Source: Martinezella hainanensis (GTDB taxonomy: Bacteria > Pseudomonadota > Alphaproteobacteria > Rhizobiales > Rhizobiaceae). From it: a stretch of DNA of 64,000 nt. This document shows, in pieces, positions 51,868 to 62,029 of the stretch. The stretch covers positions 310,001 to 374,000 of the forward strand of contig NZ_FMAC01000001.1 of NCBI RefSeq assembly GCF_900094555.1. The letters run 5' to 3'. Position 1 is the stretch's first letter. Every line of letters begins with the position of its first letter. Below the pieces are notes generated by a model. It was not told the origin of the DNA, ran no database searches, and was given only the letters and a program-made list of their open reading frames with translations. Position numbers and translations under genes: made by a program.

Positions 51868-52000
51868 TAAGCGGCTTCGGGGCTCTGCGTTTCCTGCAGG
51901 CATCTCGGCAAGCCGCTGCCAGTCCTTCTTCCGGCCCGTTCGGGCTTTTCGCCCGGGTCGCTATCGAAGCCTGGCAATAACAAGAACCGAGGATAAAAAA

Positions 52001-53284
52001 GTGGCTGGCTCAGCAACAAGCTCTGCGCCCACCAGCGCGCGTGCATCCGCACACCATGGCCAGGGCAATTACCAATTCGCGCTTATCGCACTCACCTCAC
52101 TCTTTTTCATGTGGGGCTTTATCACCTGCCTGAACGACATTCTGGTGCCGCACCTGAAGAGCGTCTTTCAGCTTAACTATACCCAAGCGATGCTCATCCA
52201 GCTCTGCTTTTTCGGCGCCTACTTCATCGTATCGCTGCCGGCCGGAGCGCTCGTGAAGCGCATCACCTATAAGTGGGGTATCGTCGTCGGCCTCGCGATC
52301 GCGGCAGTCGGCTGCGCCCTCTTCATCCCGGCGGCCAGCTACCGCGTTTATGCACTCTTCCTGGGCGCGCTCTTCGTGCTCGCCACCGGCATCACGATCC
52401 TGCAGGTCGCCGCCAATCCCTATGTCACCGTATTGGGACCACCGGATACCGCGGCCAGCCGCCTGAACCTGACACAGGCCTTCAATTCGCTCGGCACCAC
52501 GATTGCACCGTACTTTGGCGCCATGCTCATCCTGTCCGCCGCGACCGTTGCAGCTGCCAACGCGACACCGGAACAGCTCGATGCCATCAGGCTTGCCGAA
52601 GCCGGCGCCGTGAAATTCCCCTACCTGCTGCTTGCCGCAGCCTTCCTTGTACTCGCTGCCGTCTTCGCAGCTCTCAAGCTTCCCGAGGTCGAAGATGAGG
52701 AGACCATCGAGCCGATGCGCGGTGGCGGCTCTGCCTGGCAGTATCGCCATCTCGTGCTCGGCGCCGTCGGCATCTTCCTCTATGTCGGCGCCGAAGTCAG
52801 CGTCGGCAGCTTCCTTGTGAACTTTCTGAGCCAGCCTGATATCGCCCATCTCTCCGAGGCCGATGCCGCCCACTATGTCTCCTATTTCTGGGGCGGCGCC
52901 ATGATCGGCCGTTTCGTCGGCTCGGCAATCATGCGCCATATCGATGATGGTAAGGCACTGGCCTTCAATGCCGCTGCAGTCATCATCTTGCTCGTGGTCA
53001 CCGTGCTGACAACGGGCCATGTCGCCATGTGGTCTGTACTGGCGATCGGCCTGTTCAATTCGATCATGTTCCCGACGATCTTCAGCCTGGCGCTGCACGG
53101 GCTTGGCAAATATACAAGCCAGGGCTCGGGCATCCTGTGCCTTGCGATCGTCGGCGGCGCGATCCTGCCGGTCATCCAGGGCGGCCTTGCCGATACGATC
53201 GGCATTCACCTTGCCTTCCTGATGCCGATCATCTGCTACGTCTACATCGCCTTCTATGGCCTCAAGGGCCACAAGCCGGCGTAA
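52001..53284 (+). CDS. FucP/GluP-family sugar:H+ symporter (MFS)
   Basis: 427 residues from a GTG at 52001 with GAGG nine bases upstream; the open frame upstream is not membrane-like. About twelve helices. The family motif [33 protein letters not shown] at helix 1, then [72 protein letters not shown] and the second-half block [17 protein letters not shown] all match the fucose/glucose/galactose permease group. The exact sugar is unknown. A large stem-loop follows the stop. Confidence 0.93.
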   Translation: MAGSATSSAPTSARASAHHGQGNYQFALIALTSLFFMWGFITCLNDILVPHLKSVFQLNYTQAMLIQLCFFGAYFIVSLPAGALVKRITYKWGIVVGLAIAAVGCALFIPAASYRVYALFLGALFVLATGITILQVAANPYVTVLGPPDTAASRLNLTQAFNSLGTTIAPYFGAMLILSAATVAAANATPEQLDAIRLAEAGAVKFPYLLLAAAFLVLAAVFAALKLPEVEDEETIEPMRGGGSAWQYRHLVLGAVGIFLYVGAEVSVGSFLVNFLSQPDIAHLSEADAAHYVSYFWGGAMIGRFVGSAIMRHIDDGKALAFNAAAVIILLVVTVLTTGHVAMWSVLAIGLFNSIMFPTIFSLALHGLGKYTSQGSGILCLAIVGGAILPVIQGGLADTIGIHLAFLMPIICYVYIAFYGLKGHKPA

Positions 53285-53337
53285 GCCTTTGCAAACCATC
53301 GCGCCTCGCCGCCTCCCTCGGCGGGGTGCAAAGGGCT
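53285..53337 (+). other. Long stem-loop after the sugar transporter gene
   Basis: GCCTTTGCA near 53285 pairs with TGCAAAGGGC at its 3' side, enclosing CCTCGCCG and CGGCGGGG around CCTCCCT. Two nested stems of about 8-9 pairs each. No T-run follows, so it may act as a stabilising or rho-dependent end rather than an intrinsic terminator. Confidence 0.55.
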
Positions 53338-53394
53338 TGATCCGAAACGCGTCGCTTGGCATCGTGCAGCGCAACAAATCGGAAGGATAGGCCC

Positions 53395-54018
53395 ATGAAA
53401 GCGCTGCTGCTCATCGACATCCAGAACGGCTTCTGCCCCGGCGGAAATCTCCCTGTGCCGGATGGCAATCAGGTGCTGCCCGTTGCCAACAAACTCATCG
53501 ACAGCGGCAAATACGATCTGATCGTCGCCTCACAAGACTGGCATCCGGCCGGCCATGGCAGTTTCGCCTCCGCCCATCCGGGCAAGAAGCCTTTCGAAGT
53601 CGGCACGCTCTCGGGCAAGCCCCAGATGATGTGGCCCGACCACTGCGTCCAGAACAGCAAGGACGCCGAGTTTCATCCCGACCTCCATCTTGGCGCCGTC
53701 GATTTCATCCAGCAGAAGGGCCAGAACCCTGCGGTCGACAGCTATTCCGCCTTCCGCGATAATGATCAGGCAGCCCTGACCGGCCTGGCGGCCTACCTGC
53801 GCAACAAAGGCGTCACCGAACTCGATCTTTGCGGGCTGGCAACCGATTACTGCGTCAAGTTTTCGGCGCTCGATGCGGTCGAAATGCTGCCCGGCGTCAC
53901 CGTCCGCTTCATCGAAGATGCGAGCAGAGGCATCGATCCCGCTGGGGTCAAGGCCGCGATCGATGCCATGCGAGCCCGCGGTGTCGCTATTGCCAGCAGC
54001 AAGGAGGTGCTTGCGTAA
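53395..54018 (+). CDS. pncA: Nicotinamidase (pyrazinamidase)
   Basis: 207 residues from ATG 53395 (GGAAGG upstream). Catalytic Asp8, Lys108 and Cys153 (LATDYCVK) are present, and the metal ligands appear as Asp48, His50 (SQDWHPAGHGSFA) and His83 (WPDHCVQ). It hydrolyses nicotinamide to nicotinate in the NAD salvage pathway. Length normal. No pncB in the window. Start and stop are well separated from neighbours, so it is monocistronic. Confidence 0.95.
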   Translation: MKALLLIDIQNGFCPGGNLPVPDGNQVLPVANKLIDSGKYDLIVASQDWHPAGHGSFASAHPGKKPFEVGTLSGKPQMMWPDHCVQNSKDAEFHPDLHLGAVDFIQQKGQNPAVDSYSAFRDNDQAALTGLAAYLRNKGVTELDLCGLATDYCVKFSALDAVEMLPGVTVRFIEDASRGIDPAGVKAAIDAMRARGVAIASSKEVLA

Positions 54019-54078
54019 AATCGCGCCGACCAAGCTAAACCTTCCCTAAACAAAATGATGCAAGCTGTTCCCGATCGA

Positions 54079-54181
54079 TAGAACGGTTCAGCTTTTCATG
54101 GAATCTCTGATCCGCTCTATCTCATTGTTTTTACGCAATTCCAGACGGAAAACCGCTTCGCACTTTTCCTGGAATTGCTCT
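54079..54181. repeat. Rhizobial mosaic repeat, copy B (reverse orientation)
   Basis: Its right two thirds (54115-54181) match the reverse complement of copy A at 28174-28279, including GCAATTCCAGGAAAAGTGCG and GGAATTGCGTAAAAAC on the minus strand. Its left third carries the GGTTCAG...CTGAACC hairpin pattern seen at 9520-9558. It lies between pncA and the glycosyltransferase gene. Confidence 0.85.
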
Positions 54182-54201
54182 GAGATATCGGGATCCTTGG
54201 C

Positions 54202-55287
54202 GTGCAGTCGATTGTCATCAACGGGCGTTTCCTCGGCCAGCCCTTGTCAGGCGTGCAGCGCTTCGCGCGCGAGCTCACCTTGGCGCTCGACCGCAAGATT
54301 TCCTCAGGCGCCCTGCCCGCCTCGCTGAAGGGCGCACGCTGGCGTCTGGCCGTGCCGCGCAACACGCCCATCGACATCAGGCTCACCGCTATCGAAATCG
54401 ATCGTTTCGGCACCGGGCCTGGGCATGTCTGGGAACAGACATCCCTACTTTCCCGCTCACGCGGCAGCCGGCTCATCGGCTTTGGCGGCAGCGGGCCGCT
54501 CCTGCATCGCCGCCAAGCTGTCGTCATCCATGACGTGACGATCTTCCGCCATCCGCAGTCCTTCAAGCGCAGCTACCGCCTGCTGCATGGAGCGCTCGGC
54601 ACGGTGCTGACACGCACCGCCAAGATCGGCACCGTCTCCGAATTCTCGCGACAGGAACTCGCCTCCGTGTTCCGGGTTCCCACGGCCGGCATCGACGTCG
54701 TCTACAATGCCGTCGATCACTACGCCGCCATCGAGCCGGATGAGGCCGTCATCGAGCGGCTTGGCCTGAAGACGAACGGCTTCTTCCTGCTCGTCGGGAC
54801 GATGAAGCCGAACAAGAATCTCGATTTCGCCATCCACGCCTTCGAGGCGCTCAAGGATGACAATCAGAAGCTCGTGGTCGTCGGCGGCTCCGCGCCGACC
54901 GTCTTCAAATCGGAAGGCCAGCAATCGAACGGCAGCCTGCTCTTTCCCGGCCGGCTCGAGGACGCGGAAATCGCCGCCCTGGAGCGCCATGCCACGGCTT
55001 TCGTTTTCCCGAGCCTCTACGAAGGTTTCGGCATTCCGCCGCTGGAGGCCATGACGCAGGGCTGCCCGGTGCTTGCGGCCGATATTCCTGCCGTGCGCGA
55101 GGCATCGGGCGATGCCGCACTCTACTTCGATCCCTTCCGACAGGATGAGCTTGTCTCCGCCATGCGAAGGATCGCCACTGACGAGGTATTGCGGCAGGAT
55201 CTGCGCCGACGCGGCCATGAGAACGTCACGCGCTTCTCCTGGGACGGCAGCGCCGATCGCGTATTGTCCATTCTGGAAGATCTCTAA
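54202..55287 (+). CDS. GT4-family glycosyltransferase
   Basis: 361 residues from a GTG at 54202. GT-B fold: N-domain with VINGRFLGQPLSGVQRFARELTLAL (glycine-loop and acceptor side), inter-domain segment IGTVSEFSRQELASVF, and the donor domain with VGTMKPNKNLDFAIHAFEAL, LLFPGRLEDAEIAALERHATAFVFPSLYEGFGIPPLEAMTQGCPVLAADIPAVRE, the E-x7-E motif of GT4. It likely builds a surface polysaccharide. It is convergent with the Wzx-like flippase gene, which may serve the same polymer, and the stops are seven bases apart. Confidence 0.92.
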   Translation: MQSIVINGRFLGQPLSGVQRFARELTLALDRKISSGALPASLKGARWRLAVPRNTPIDIRLTAIEIDRFGTGPGHVWEQTSLLSRSRGSRLIGFGGSGPLLHRRQAVVIHDVTIFRHPQSFKRSYRLLHGALGTVLTRTAKIGTVSEFSRQELASVFRVPTAGIDVVYNAVDHYAAIEPDEAVIERLGLKTNGFFLLVGTMKPNKNLDFAIHAFEALKDDNQKLVVVGGSAPTVFKSEGQQSNGSLLFPGRLEDAEIAALERHATAFVFPSLYEGFGIPPLEAMTQGCPVLAADIPAVREASGDAALYFDPFRQDELVSAMRRIATDEVLRQDLRRRGHENVTRFSWDGSADRVLSILEDL

Positions 55288-55293
55288 GAGACT

Positions 55294-56691
55294 TCAGGAC
55301 CCGAACTGCGGCCGGAACATCGTGACGAAGTAACTGTAGAGGCCAAGCAGACAGAAGAGCGCGCCACCGACTACGCCGACCGCCACCGATATCCATAGCG
55401 AATAGCCGAAACCGGCCGTCGCCAGCACTGGGACGGCGAGGCCGATAGCGGAGAAGACGACGGGCGGCCAGACAAAATCGAAGGCAAGAGACATCATCAC
55501 TTTCACGCCGATCGCCATGGCACACAGCGCGCCGATCATACCACCGGCCATAAGGGCAACGTCGCCGAAAGAACCGAGATAGCCGCCGATGAGCGTGCCC
55601 GCGTTCAGCAGTACGCAATCCAGCGCTGCAAGCAGGAAGATCGTCAACAGCCGGTGCTGCAGATGTGCAGGCGTGGGCATCATGTTGGCCGTCAGCGCAC
55701 GGCATGTCGCAAGACCGATGACAAAGGGGGCAACGGAGAGAAACTCATTGCGCAGACCGGCAGCGATGACCAATTGCCCGACAGGCTGCAGCAGCGCAAA
55801 AATGCCGGCGGCGGTCATGAGCGTGAGACCGGTCAGCAGCGAGTAATACTGCCCGAGCTGCTTGGCAAAGGCAGGCGTTCTCCCATCGCGATCATAGGTC
55901 GTGACGACATCGGGATATTGAATGGCCTGCAGGGCAGAAACGATCAGGACGAAGGGTCTCTGCAGCAGATCAAGCGCCAGAAGCGCACCGGCGGCACCAC
56001 CCGCCCCCAGCGTTGCCGTGAGGATCGATTTCAATCCCAACGGCGACAGCATGCCGATAACGGAGGCACTCGCCGCAACGCTGCCATACACAAAATGCTT
56101 GGGCACCAGCGCCTTCTCGAACGAAGCCGCCTCGTGAAGACTGTTGCGGGTCAGAAACGCCGCGAGGAGTCCATAGGCAAGATAGCCGACCAACAGACCG
56201 ACGACGGTATAAGTGAAAGTCGGAGCAATGGCAGTACCCGCAAGTGTACCGATTGCCAGAATAGTAGCGCGCGAACCCTGCAGTCGCGAAAAGACGCGAA
56301 ACTCCTGACGGAAGCGCAGCATGGTAAGATGCAGGTCGCTGCCGCCCTGGAAGATCGCGACCAGGCCGCCAAGCACGGCAATCTCTGCCGAGACCGAAAA
56401 GAAGATCGAAGCCGAGGCGGCAATCAGGCAGATTGCCGAGCACACCGCAAATTCCACCGTCAGCGCCTTGCGCTCCAATGCCTCGCTTCCAGGCCCCTGC
56501 CCAGGATAGAAGCGGCTGCAGGCAAAGCGGACCCATTCGAAACAGAAAATCGCCGCGAACTGGCTGATCGAGATGAACAGCGAATAGGCAGCATAATCCG
56601 CCGGAGCCAGCAGATGCGCCACCGCGATCAGCAGCCCGAAAGCCACTGCCGCCTGATAGAAATATGCAGCCAACGCCACGATCTTTGCCAT
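55294..56691 (-). CDS. Wzx/MATE-like polysaccharide flippase
   Basis: 465 residues from the ATG at 56689-56691, where the first helix begins immediately. A TTG six codons upstream would give a slightly longer N-terminus and cannot be excluded, because the frame continues open far upstream over panC. About twelve hydrophobic helices with few charged loops, a block FYPGQGPGSEALERKAL after helix 3, and FAKQLGQYYSLLTGLTLM. It fits the polysaccharide exporter superfamily that flips lipid-linked oligosaccharides. Substrate unknown. It is divergent from panC. Confidence 0.82.
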   Translation of the reverse strand: MAKIVALAAYFYQAAVAFGLLIAVAHLLAPADYAAYSLFISISQFAAIFCFEWVRFACSRFYPGQGPGSEALERKALTVEFAVCSAICLIAASASIFFSVSAEIAVLGGLVAIFQGGSDLHLTMLRFRQEFRVFSRLQGSRATILAIGTLAGTAIAPTFTYTVVGLLVGYLAYGLLAAFLTRNSLHEAASFEKALVPKHFVYGSVAASASVIGMLSPLGLKSILTATLGAGGAAGALLALDLLQRPFVLIVSALQAIQYPDVVTTYDRDGRTPAFAKQLGQYYSLLTGLTLMTAAGIFALLQPVGQLVIAAGLRNEFLSVAPFVIGLATCRALTANMMPTPAHLQHRLLTIFLLAALDCVLLNAGTLIGGYLGSFGDVALMAGGMIGALCAMAIGVKVMMSLAFDFVWPPVVFSAIGLAVPVLATAGFGYSLWISVAVGVVGGALFCLLGLYSYFVTMFRPQFGS

Positions 56692-56910
56692 GCTGGCAGC
56701 TAACAGCAAAAGATTGAGGAAAGCGCTAATCCGGACGAGGTAGTGCCGCGCCTGTTGGCAAAATCGATGAAGCGCAATGCGGATTTGCCGTTGCTGCCCG
56801 CAAGCCTGCTTGAATTGCCTTTTTGCACCGCACACGTTAGAAGTCGCGGCCAATTCGAGGGATGGAAGCAGGCAGCTTGGAACGGGCGTAGCTTGCGGAG
56901 GAGCGCCACC

Positions 56911-57786
56911 ATGGACGTCATCAACACGATAGCCGCCCTGCGCGAAAGGCTTGGCGAACATCGCAAGGTCGGCAGGTGCATTGGCCTGGTGCCGACCATG
57001 GGCTACCTGCATGCAGGCCATATGGAACTGGTTTCCCGCGCCAAAGCCGAGAACGACGTCGTCGTCACCTCCATTTTCGTCAATCCGCTGCAATTCGGCG
57101 CCAACGAGGATCTGGCGAAATATCCGCGCGATCTCGAGCGTGACAGTGCAATGTTGCGTGATGCCGGCGTCGACTTTCTCTTCGCACCCGGTGTCATCGA
57201 CATGTATCCGCGCCCGATGCAAACCGTCGTTGACGTGCCGAAGCTCGGCGCGGAGCTGGAAGGTGCGGTTCGCCCGGGCCATTTCGCCGGTGTTGCCACC
57301 GTCGTCACCAAGCTCTTCAATATTGTCCAGCCCGACAGCGCCTATTTTGGCGAGAAGGATTACCAGCAGGTGGCAATCATCCGCCGCATGGTCGAGGATC
57401 TTGCACAGCCCGTTCGTGTCGTGCCGATACCGACCGTCCGCGATAGCGATGGCTTGGCGCTCTCTTCGCGCAACGTCTATCTGACGAGGGAAGAGCGCGC
57501 TGCTGCCGTCATCGTTCCCAAGGCACTGGCGGAAGCCGAAAAACTCTATGATCTCGGCGCGGATGACCCCACCGCACTCGAAGAAGCACTACAGGCCTTC
57601 ATCGGCAAGGAACCGCTTGCGACTGTGGAAGTCGCCGCCGTTCGTCATCCCGAAACGCTGGAGCCGCTGAGCAAATTGCAGGGGCAGCCGATCCTCGTTG
57701 CGTTATTCGTCCGCATCGGCACCACCCGCCTGCTCGACAACAGTGTCATCCGTCGCAGGCCGTCCACCAACGAAAGGACCGCCTGA
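56911..57786 (+). CDS. panC: Pantothenate synthetase
   Basis: 291 residues from ATG 56911, preceded by GGAGGAG. It joins pantoate and beta-alanine with ATP. Seen: [14 protein letters not shown] (28-41, ATP HIGH-like motif), [18 protein letters not shown], the [36 protein letters not shown] pantoate/ATP block, and the KMSKS-like region DGLALSSRN. Two bases separate its stop from panB, so they form an operon for pantothenate, the coenzyme A precursor. Confidence 0.96.
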   Translation: MDVINTIAALRERLGEHRKVGRCIGLVPTMGYLHAGHMELVSRAKAENDVVVTSIFVNPLQFGANEDLAKYPRDLERDSAMLRDAGVDFLFAPGVIDMYPRPMQTVVDVPKLGAELEGAVRPGHFAGVATVVTKLFNIVQPDSAYFGEKDYQQVAIIRRMVEDLAQPVRVVPIPTVRDSDGLALSSRNVYLTREERAAAVIVPKALAEAEKLYDLGADDPTALEEALQAFIGKEPLATVEVAAVRHPETLEPLSKLQGQPILVALFVRIGTTRLLDNSVIRRRPSTNERTA

Positions 57787-57787
57787 G

Positions 57788-58609
57788 ATGAGCACCGTCG
57801 GACACACCAAGCGCACGACGCCTGCCGCCATCGAGGCGATGAAAGGCACGCGCCCGATCGTCAGCCTGACAGCCTATACGACGCCGATCGCCCGCCTGCT
57901 CGACCCGCATTGCGACCTGCTTCTGGTCGGCGATTCCCTCGGCATGGTGCTCTACGGGATGGAAACGACTGTCGGCGTTACGATGGAGATGATGATCGCC
58001 CATGGCCAGGCCGTCATGCGCGGCGCCAAGCATGCCTGCGTCATCGTCGACCTGCCCTTCGGCTCCTACCAGGAATCAAAGGAGCAAGCCTTTCGCAATG
58101 CCGCGCGAATCCTCAAAGAAACCAGCTGCGATGGCGTGAAGCTGGAGGGCGGTGAGGAAATGGCTGAAACCGTCTCCTTCCTGACCTCTCGCGGCATTCC
58201 GGTCTTCGGTCATGTCGGGCTGATGCCTCAGCAGGTGAACACGACCGGCGGCTATCGCTCGCTTGGCCGCTCGGAGAAGGAAGCCGACAAGATCCGGCGC
58301 GATGCTAAAGCGATTTCCGAAGCCGGCGCCTTCGCCGTGGTGATCGAAGGCACGATCGAGCCGCTCGCCCGAGAGATTACCGCCGCCATCGCCATTCCCA
58401 CCATCGGTATCGGCGCATCTGCCGCCTGCGACGGGCAGATCCTCGTTTCCGACGACATGCTCGGCCTGTTCAACGATTTCAAGCCGCGCTTCGTCAAGCA
58501 TTTCGCAGAGCTGGCGCCCATGATCTCGAAAGCGACGGAAGCCTATGCCGAGGAAGTGAAGGCCCGCACTTTCCCGGCTGTTGAGCACACCTTCCAGCCG
58601 AAGAAATGA
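57788..58609 (+). CDS. panB: Ketopantoate hydroxymethyltransferase
   Basis: 273 residues from ATG 57788. It forms ketopantoate from 2-oxoisovalerate and methylenetetrahydrofolate, the step before pantoate. Seen: [32 protein letters not shown] (metal-binding Asp), [35 protein letters not shown], and the catalytic Glu segment [17 protein letters not shown], all PanB signatures. It uses 2-oxoisovalerate from the same ilv pathway as ilvIH at 10-12 kb. panC precedes it by one base. Confidence 0.96.
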   Translation: MSTVGHTKRTTPAAIEAMKGTRPIVSLTAYTTPIARLLDPHCDLLLVGDSLGMVLYGMETTVGVTMEMMIAHGQAVMRGAKHACVIVDLPFGSYQESKEQAFRNAARILKETSCDGVKLEGGEEMAETVSFLTSRGIPVFGHVGLMPQQVNTTGGYRSLGRSEKEADKIRRDAKAISEAGAFAVVIEGTIEPLAREITAAIAIPTIGIGASAACDGQILVSDDMLGLFNDFKPRFVKHFAELAPMISKATEAYAEEVKARTFPAVEHTFQPKK

Positions 58610-58616
58610 GGCGCCG

Positions 58617-58868
58617 TCAGCTCTTGGCCGGCTCCTTCTCCAGCAGATAGATCGCCTCACCGAAATCCTCGATCTTGCTTACCAATGCGGCATGAGCATC
58701 CCGCAGACCTTGATTGTAATAATAAGGACCGATCTCGGCGGTGAAGAAATCGAGCAGGAATTCGGCGGGCAACGTGCCGAGCGTCTGGTCGAGCTCGTCG
58801 GCGAAATAGCGCTGGAGGCGGGCGACCATGGCTGCCTTCTCCTCCTTCGCAAAAGTGATTTTCTTCAT
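58617..58868 (-). CDS. DUF2164 family protein
   Basis: 83 residues from the ATG at 58866-58868; GGGAG is nine bases upstream. The sequence KITFAKEEKAAMVARLQRYFADELDQTLGTLPAEFLLDFFTAEIGPYYYNQGLRDA matches the DUF2164 family of small alpha-helical proteins with no assigned function. It is convergent with panB and divergent from azlC. Confidence 0.83.
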   Translation of the reverse strand: MKKITFAKEEKAAMVARLQRYFADELDQTLGTLPAEFLLDFFTAEIGPYYYNQGLRDAHAALVSKIEDFGEAIYLLEKEPAKS

Positions 58869-59105
58869 CTTGCCCATCTCCCATTTCACAAGCGCACCCA
58901 AGGACCTGGATCAAGGAAATCAATTGATCCATCAAGGAAATTCAATTGCTGGTTCTACAGGCACGGCTTACACCTCCCGCCATTGAACAGCGCGGCAACA
59001 AATGCGCAAGGGGTGCAACTATCGTTGTTTCCCATGCGGAATGTGCGCCCTCGACACGGCATCCGGGCGAAAGCGTCGGATTTTCCACAAAGGACAAAGC
59101 GGACC

Positions 59106-59828
59106 ATGAGTCGCGCGGAATTTCTTGAAGGCTTGAAGGGCGGCATTCCCGTCGGCCTCGCTGCGGCGCCCTTCGGCGCCCTCTTCGGTGCACTGGCACG
59201 CGACCAAGGCATGTCACTCGGCGAATTGACCCTGATGAGCGGCACCGTCTATGCCGGCGCCAGCCAGATGGTGGGGCTGGATCTCTTCGGCCACAATGTC
59301 CAAGCTTGGCTCATCGTGCTGTCGATCCTGGCGGTGAATTTCCGCCATGTGCTCTATTCGGCGGCGATCGCGCGCTACATCAGGCACTTTTCCGGGGTGG
59401 AGAAGTTCTTCACCTTCTTCTTGCTGGTCGATCCGCAATTTGCAGAAACGATCAAGCGCCACGAGAGCGGCAAGTCCGTGACCTTCGCCTGGTACATCGG
59501 CTTTGCGGCGATGGTCTATATTCCCTGGGTGATCATCAGCCTGATCGGCGGCCTTCTAGGCAGCCTGATCGGAGATCCGAAAGCCATCGGCCTCGACATC
59601 CTGCTGCCGATCTATTTCCTCGGCATCGTCATGGGCTTCCGCAAGAGAGACAATTTCCTGCCGGTCGTTGCCGCCAGCGCCGTGGCATCGGCAATCGCAC
59701 ACCATTATGTCGGCTCGCCCTGGCATGTCAGCATCGGTGCGCTGGCGGGCGTCGCCCTTGCCGCGGTACTGCCGCCGGTGAAGGCGAACCGCAAACCTGA
59801 TATCGCTCATGAAAGTCACGAGGTCTGA
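59106..59828 (+). CDS. azlC: AzlC family branched-chain amino-acid exporter subunit
   Basis: 240 residues from ATG 59106. Multi-helix inner membrane protein with the AzlC pattern: LEGLKGGIPVGLAAAPFGALFGALARDQGMSLGELTLMSGTVYAGASQMVGLDLFG, then VNFRHVLYSAAIARYIRHF and FLLVDPQFAETIKRHESG. With AzlD it exports branched-chain amino acids or their analogues such as azaleucine. The azlD gene follows after two bases. It is preceded by a long ORF frame that is not protein-like. Confidence 0.93.
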   Translation: MSRAEFLEGLKGGIPVGLAAAPFGALFGALARDQGMSLGELTLMSGTVYAGASQMVGLDLFGHNVQAWLIVLSILAVNFRHVLYSAAIARYIRHFSGVEKFFTFFLLVDPQFAETIKRHESGKSVTFAWYIGFAAMVYIPWVIISLIGGLLGSLIGDPKAIGLDILLPIYFLGIVMGFRKRDNFLPVVAASAVASAIAHHYVGSPWHVSIGALAGVALAAVLPPVKANRKPDIAHESHEV

Positions 59829-59830
59829 CC

Positions 59831-60142
59831 ATGCTCGATTTCAATTCGCATATGGTCCTGCTGATCGCGGCCGCAGCCGTCGTGACGTTCCTCACGCGCA
59901 TCGGCGGCTACATCCTCATTGTCAAGATGACGCGCATTCCGCCGCGCGTCGAAGCCGCGCTGAATGCCGTGCCCGCCGCTGTCCTTACGACCCTCGTCGC
60001 ACCCGCCTTCTTCATCGGCGGCTGGGATATCAAGGTGGCGATGCTCGCAGCCCTCCTCGTCGGTCTGCGCTACCCATCGACCTATATGCTCGTCGCCGGA
60101 TGGATCGTCGTGATGGCATGGCGCCATTCCATCGGTACTTGA
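59831..60142 (+). CDS. azlD: AzlD family branched-chain amino-acid exporter subunit
   Basis: 103 residues with four hydrophobic helices. LIAAAAVVTFLTRIGGYILIVKMTRIPPRVEAALNAVPAAVLTTLVAP is the AzlD signature, followed by FFIGGWDIKVAMLAALLVGLRYPSTYMLVAGW. It is the small partner of AzlC and its start is two bases after the azlC stop. A stem-loop follows at 60158. Confidence 0.92.
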   Translation: MLDFNSHMVLLIAAAAVVTFLTRIGGYILIVKMTRIPPRVEAALNAVPAAVLTTLVAPAFFIGGWDIKVAMLAALLVGLRYPSTYMLVAGWIVVMAWRHSIGT

Positions 60143-60157
60143 GGCATTGAGAGATCT

Positions 60158-60181
60158 CCATCCCGTTTCGAGGCGGGATGG
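60158..60181. terminator. Stem-loop between the azlCD and aminopeptidase ends
   Basis: CCATCCCG (60158-60165) pairs perfectly with CGGGATGG (60174-60181) around an 8-base loop, between two convergent genes. No T-run lies on either strand, so a bidirectional rho-dependent or weak terminator is only likely by position. Confidence 0.5.
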
Positions 60182-60193
60182 GGTTCATACGTC

Positions 60194-62029
60194 TCAGTGG
60201 CTAAGCGCGAGCGTAGCGTTCTCCAGCCATGCCCGGATATCGTGATCATGGATCAGCGGCATCAGCGCCTCGCGCGTCCGCATGTGATATTCGTTCAGCC
60301 AGTGCAGTTCCTCATGCGTCAGCAGTTCGACGAGCACCAGGCTGCGATCGATCGGGCAGAAGGTCAGCGTCTCAAAGCCGAGCATCGGCATGTCGCCACC
60401 CTCGATCTCTTCCGGATCGCGGATGTAGATCAGGTTCTCGATGCGGATGCCGAAATGGCCCGGACGATAGTAGCCGGGTTCGTTGGAAAGGATCATGCCG
60501 GGGAGCAACTCCTGTACGGCAAGACGCGCGATGCGCTGCGGCCCCTCATGCACGGAAAGATAGGAGCCGACGCCGTGGCCTGTGCCATGGGCGAAATCGA
60601 CGCCCGCCTTCCAGAGCGCGATGCGCGCCAGCGGATCGAGATCGCAACCGCGCGTGCCCTTCGGGAAACGTGCCGTACTGATCGCGATCATCCCCTTGAG
60701 CACCAGCGTGAAGAGACGCTTCTGCTCTTCGGAAACGGAACCGATACCGACGGTACGGGTAATGTCCGTCGTGCCGTTGATATATTGTGCGCCTGAATCG
60801 ATCAGGAACAGCTCGCCAGCCTGGATCAACCGGTCGCTCGCCGTTGTCACGCGGTAATGCATGATCGCTGCGTGCTCGCCGGCCCCGGAGATCGTGTCGA
60901 AGGAAATGTCTTTCAGCGGGTTCTGCATGCTCTCGCCGACGCGGGCGCGGCAGGCTTCCAGCCGCTCCGCCGCGACGATTTCCGTCACCGTTCCAGGCTT
61001 GCTCGTCTCGAGCCAGTAGAGGAACTCGACCATGGCGGCGCCATCCTGCAGGTGCGCAGCCGCGGAACCATTGATTTCAGCGGCGTTCTTGCAGGCGCGC
61101 GGCAGCTTGGCAGGGTCATTGCCCTCCACGACCTCTCCGCCCTCGCGACGGATGATATCGGTCAAGGCGTAGGACGCAAGATCCGGATCGACCAGGATTC
61201 GCCCGCCATTCGCAGCCGCAGCGGCCAGACGCCTGGTAAGTTCGGACGGGGGCAGCTGCTCGCAGATCTGCGTCAGATAGGCTTCCGCCTCGACCTTGGT
61301 CTTGCGCTTGTCGAGAAAGAGTGCCGCTTCCCCTTCCGCATAGATGATGGCACGCGCCAACGGATGCGGCGTGTGCGGCACGTCGCTGCCGCGGATATTG
61401 AAGATCCAGGCAACCGAGGACGGATCGGTGATCAGCACGGCCTTGAGGTTCTTTTCCTTGAGGCCATTGGCGATCGCCACAAGCTTGTCCCTGGCCAGAA
61501 CGCCGGCTTGACCGATATCCTGGATGATGACGCCGCCAAGCGGCTCGGCCGGACGATCCGTCCACAGCCTGTCAAGCGGATTGTGGGGCAGGAAGACGAG
61601 CTTGCCGTCGATCTCGGCCAGCGCCTTTTCCAGCCGGCGCACTTCCGCGCCCGTATGCAGCCACGGATCGATGCCGAGCCGGAAACCCTTTTTGGCATGG
61701 CGTGGCAACCAGATGTGCGGCGGCTCGTTCACCAGATCGCCACCGCTGAAGACGCTGCGGTCCACCTGCTCAGCGAGCTGCGTCACATAACGGCCATCCA
61801 CGAATACCACGGCCTGGGAGTGTGTGATAAGCGCAACACCTGCCGATCCAGTGAAACCCGTGAGCCATGCGAGACGCTCCGAGCATTTGGGCACGTACTC
61901 GCCCTGATACTCGTCGGCTCGCGGCACGAGGAAGCCGTCAATGCCGAGATCACCGAAGGCGGCACGCAGACCGGCAACACGTTCGCGGCCGAATTGCGGG
62001 GTGGAAGTGACGTCGAAAGACTGAAACAT
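60194..62029 (-). CDS. Aminopeptidase P family protein (M24B metallopeptidase)
   Basis: 611 residues, the three-domain long form. Two N-terminal creatinase-like domains (DVTSTPQFGRERVAGLRAAFGDLGIDGFLVPRADEYQGEYVP, then the middle domain) precede the pita-bread catalytic domain. The dinuclear metal ligands are visible as Asp in FLIDSGAQYINGTTDITRTV, His in FAHGTGHGVGSYLSVHEGP, Glu in MILSNEPGYYRPGHFGIRIENLIYI and the final Glu. It removes N-terminal residues before proline in the cytoplasm. It is downstream of and co-oriented with prmA, but a separate small unit lies between them. Confidence 0.94.
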   Translation of the reverse strand: MFQSFDVTSTPQFGRERVAGLRAAFGDLGIDGFLVPRADEYQGEYVPKCSERLAWLTGFTGSAGVALITHSQAVVFVDGRYVTQLAEQVDRSVFSGGDLVNEPPHIWLPRHAKKGFRLGIDPWLHTGAEVRRLEKALAEIDGKLVFLPHNPLDRLWTDRPAEPLGGVIIQDIGQAGVLARDKLVAIANGLKEKNLKAVLITDPSSVAWIFNIRGSDVPHTPHPLARAIIYAEGEAALFLDKRKTKVEAEAYLTQICEQLPPSELTRRLAAAAANGGRILVDPDLASYALTDIIRREGGEVVEGNDPAKLPRACKNAAEINGSAAAHLQDGAAMVEFLYWLETSKPGTVTEIVAAERLEACRARVGESMQNPLKDISFDTISGAGEHAAIMHYRVTTASDRLIQAGELFLIDSGAQYINGTTDITRTVGIGSVSEEQKRLFTLVLKGMIAISTARFPKGTRGCDLDPLARIALWKAGVDFAHGTGHGVGSYLSVHEGPQRIARLAVQELLPGMILSNEPGYYRPGHFGIRIENLIYIRDPEEIEGGDMPMLGFETLTFCPIDRSLVLVELLTHEELHWLNEYHMRTREALMPLIHDHDIRAWLENATLALSH

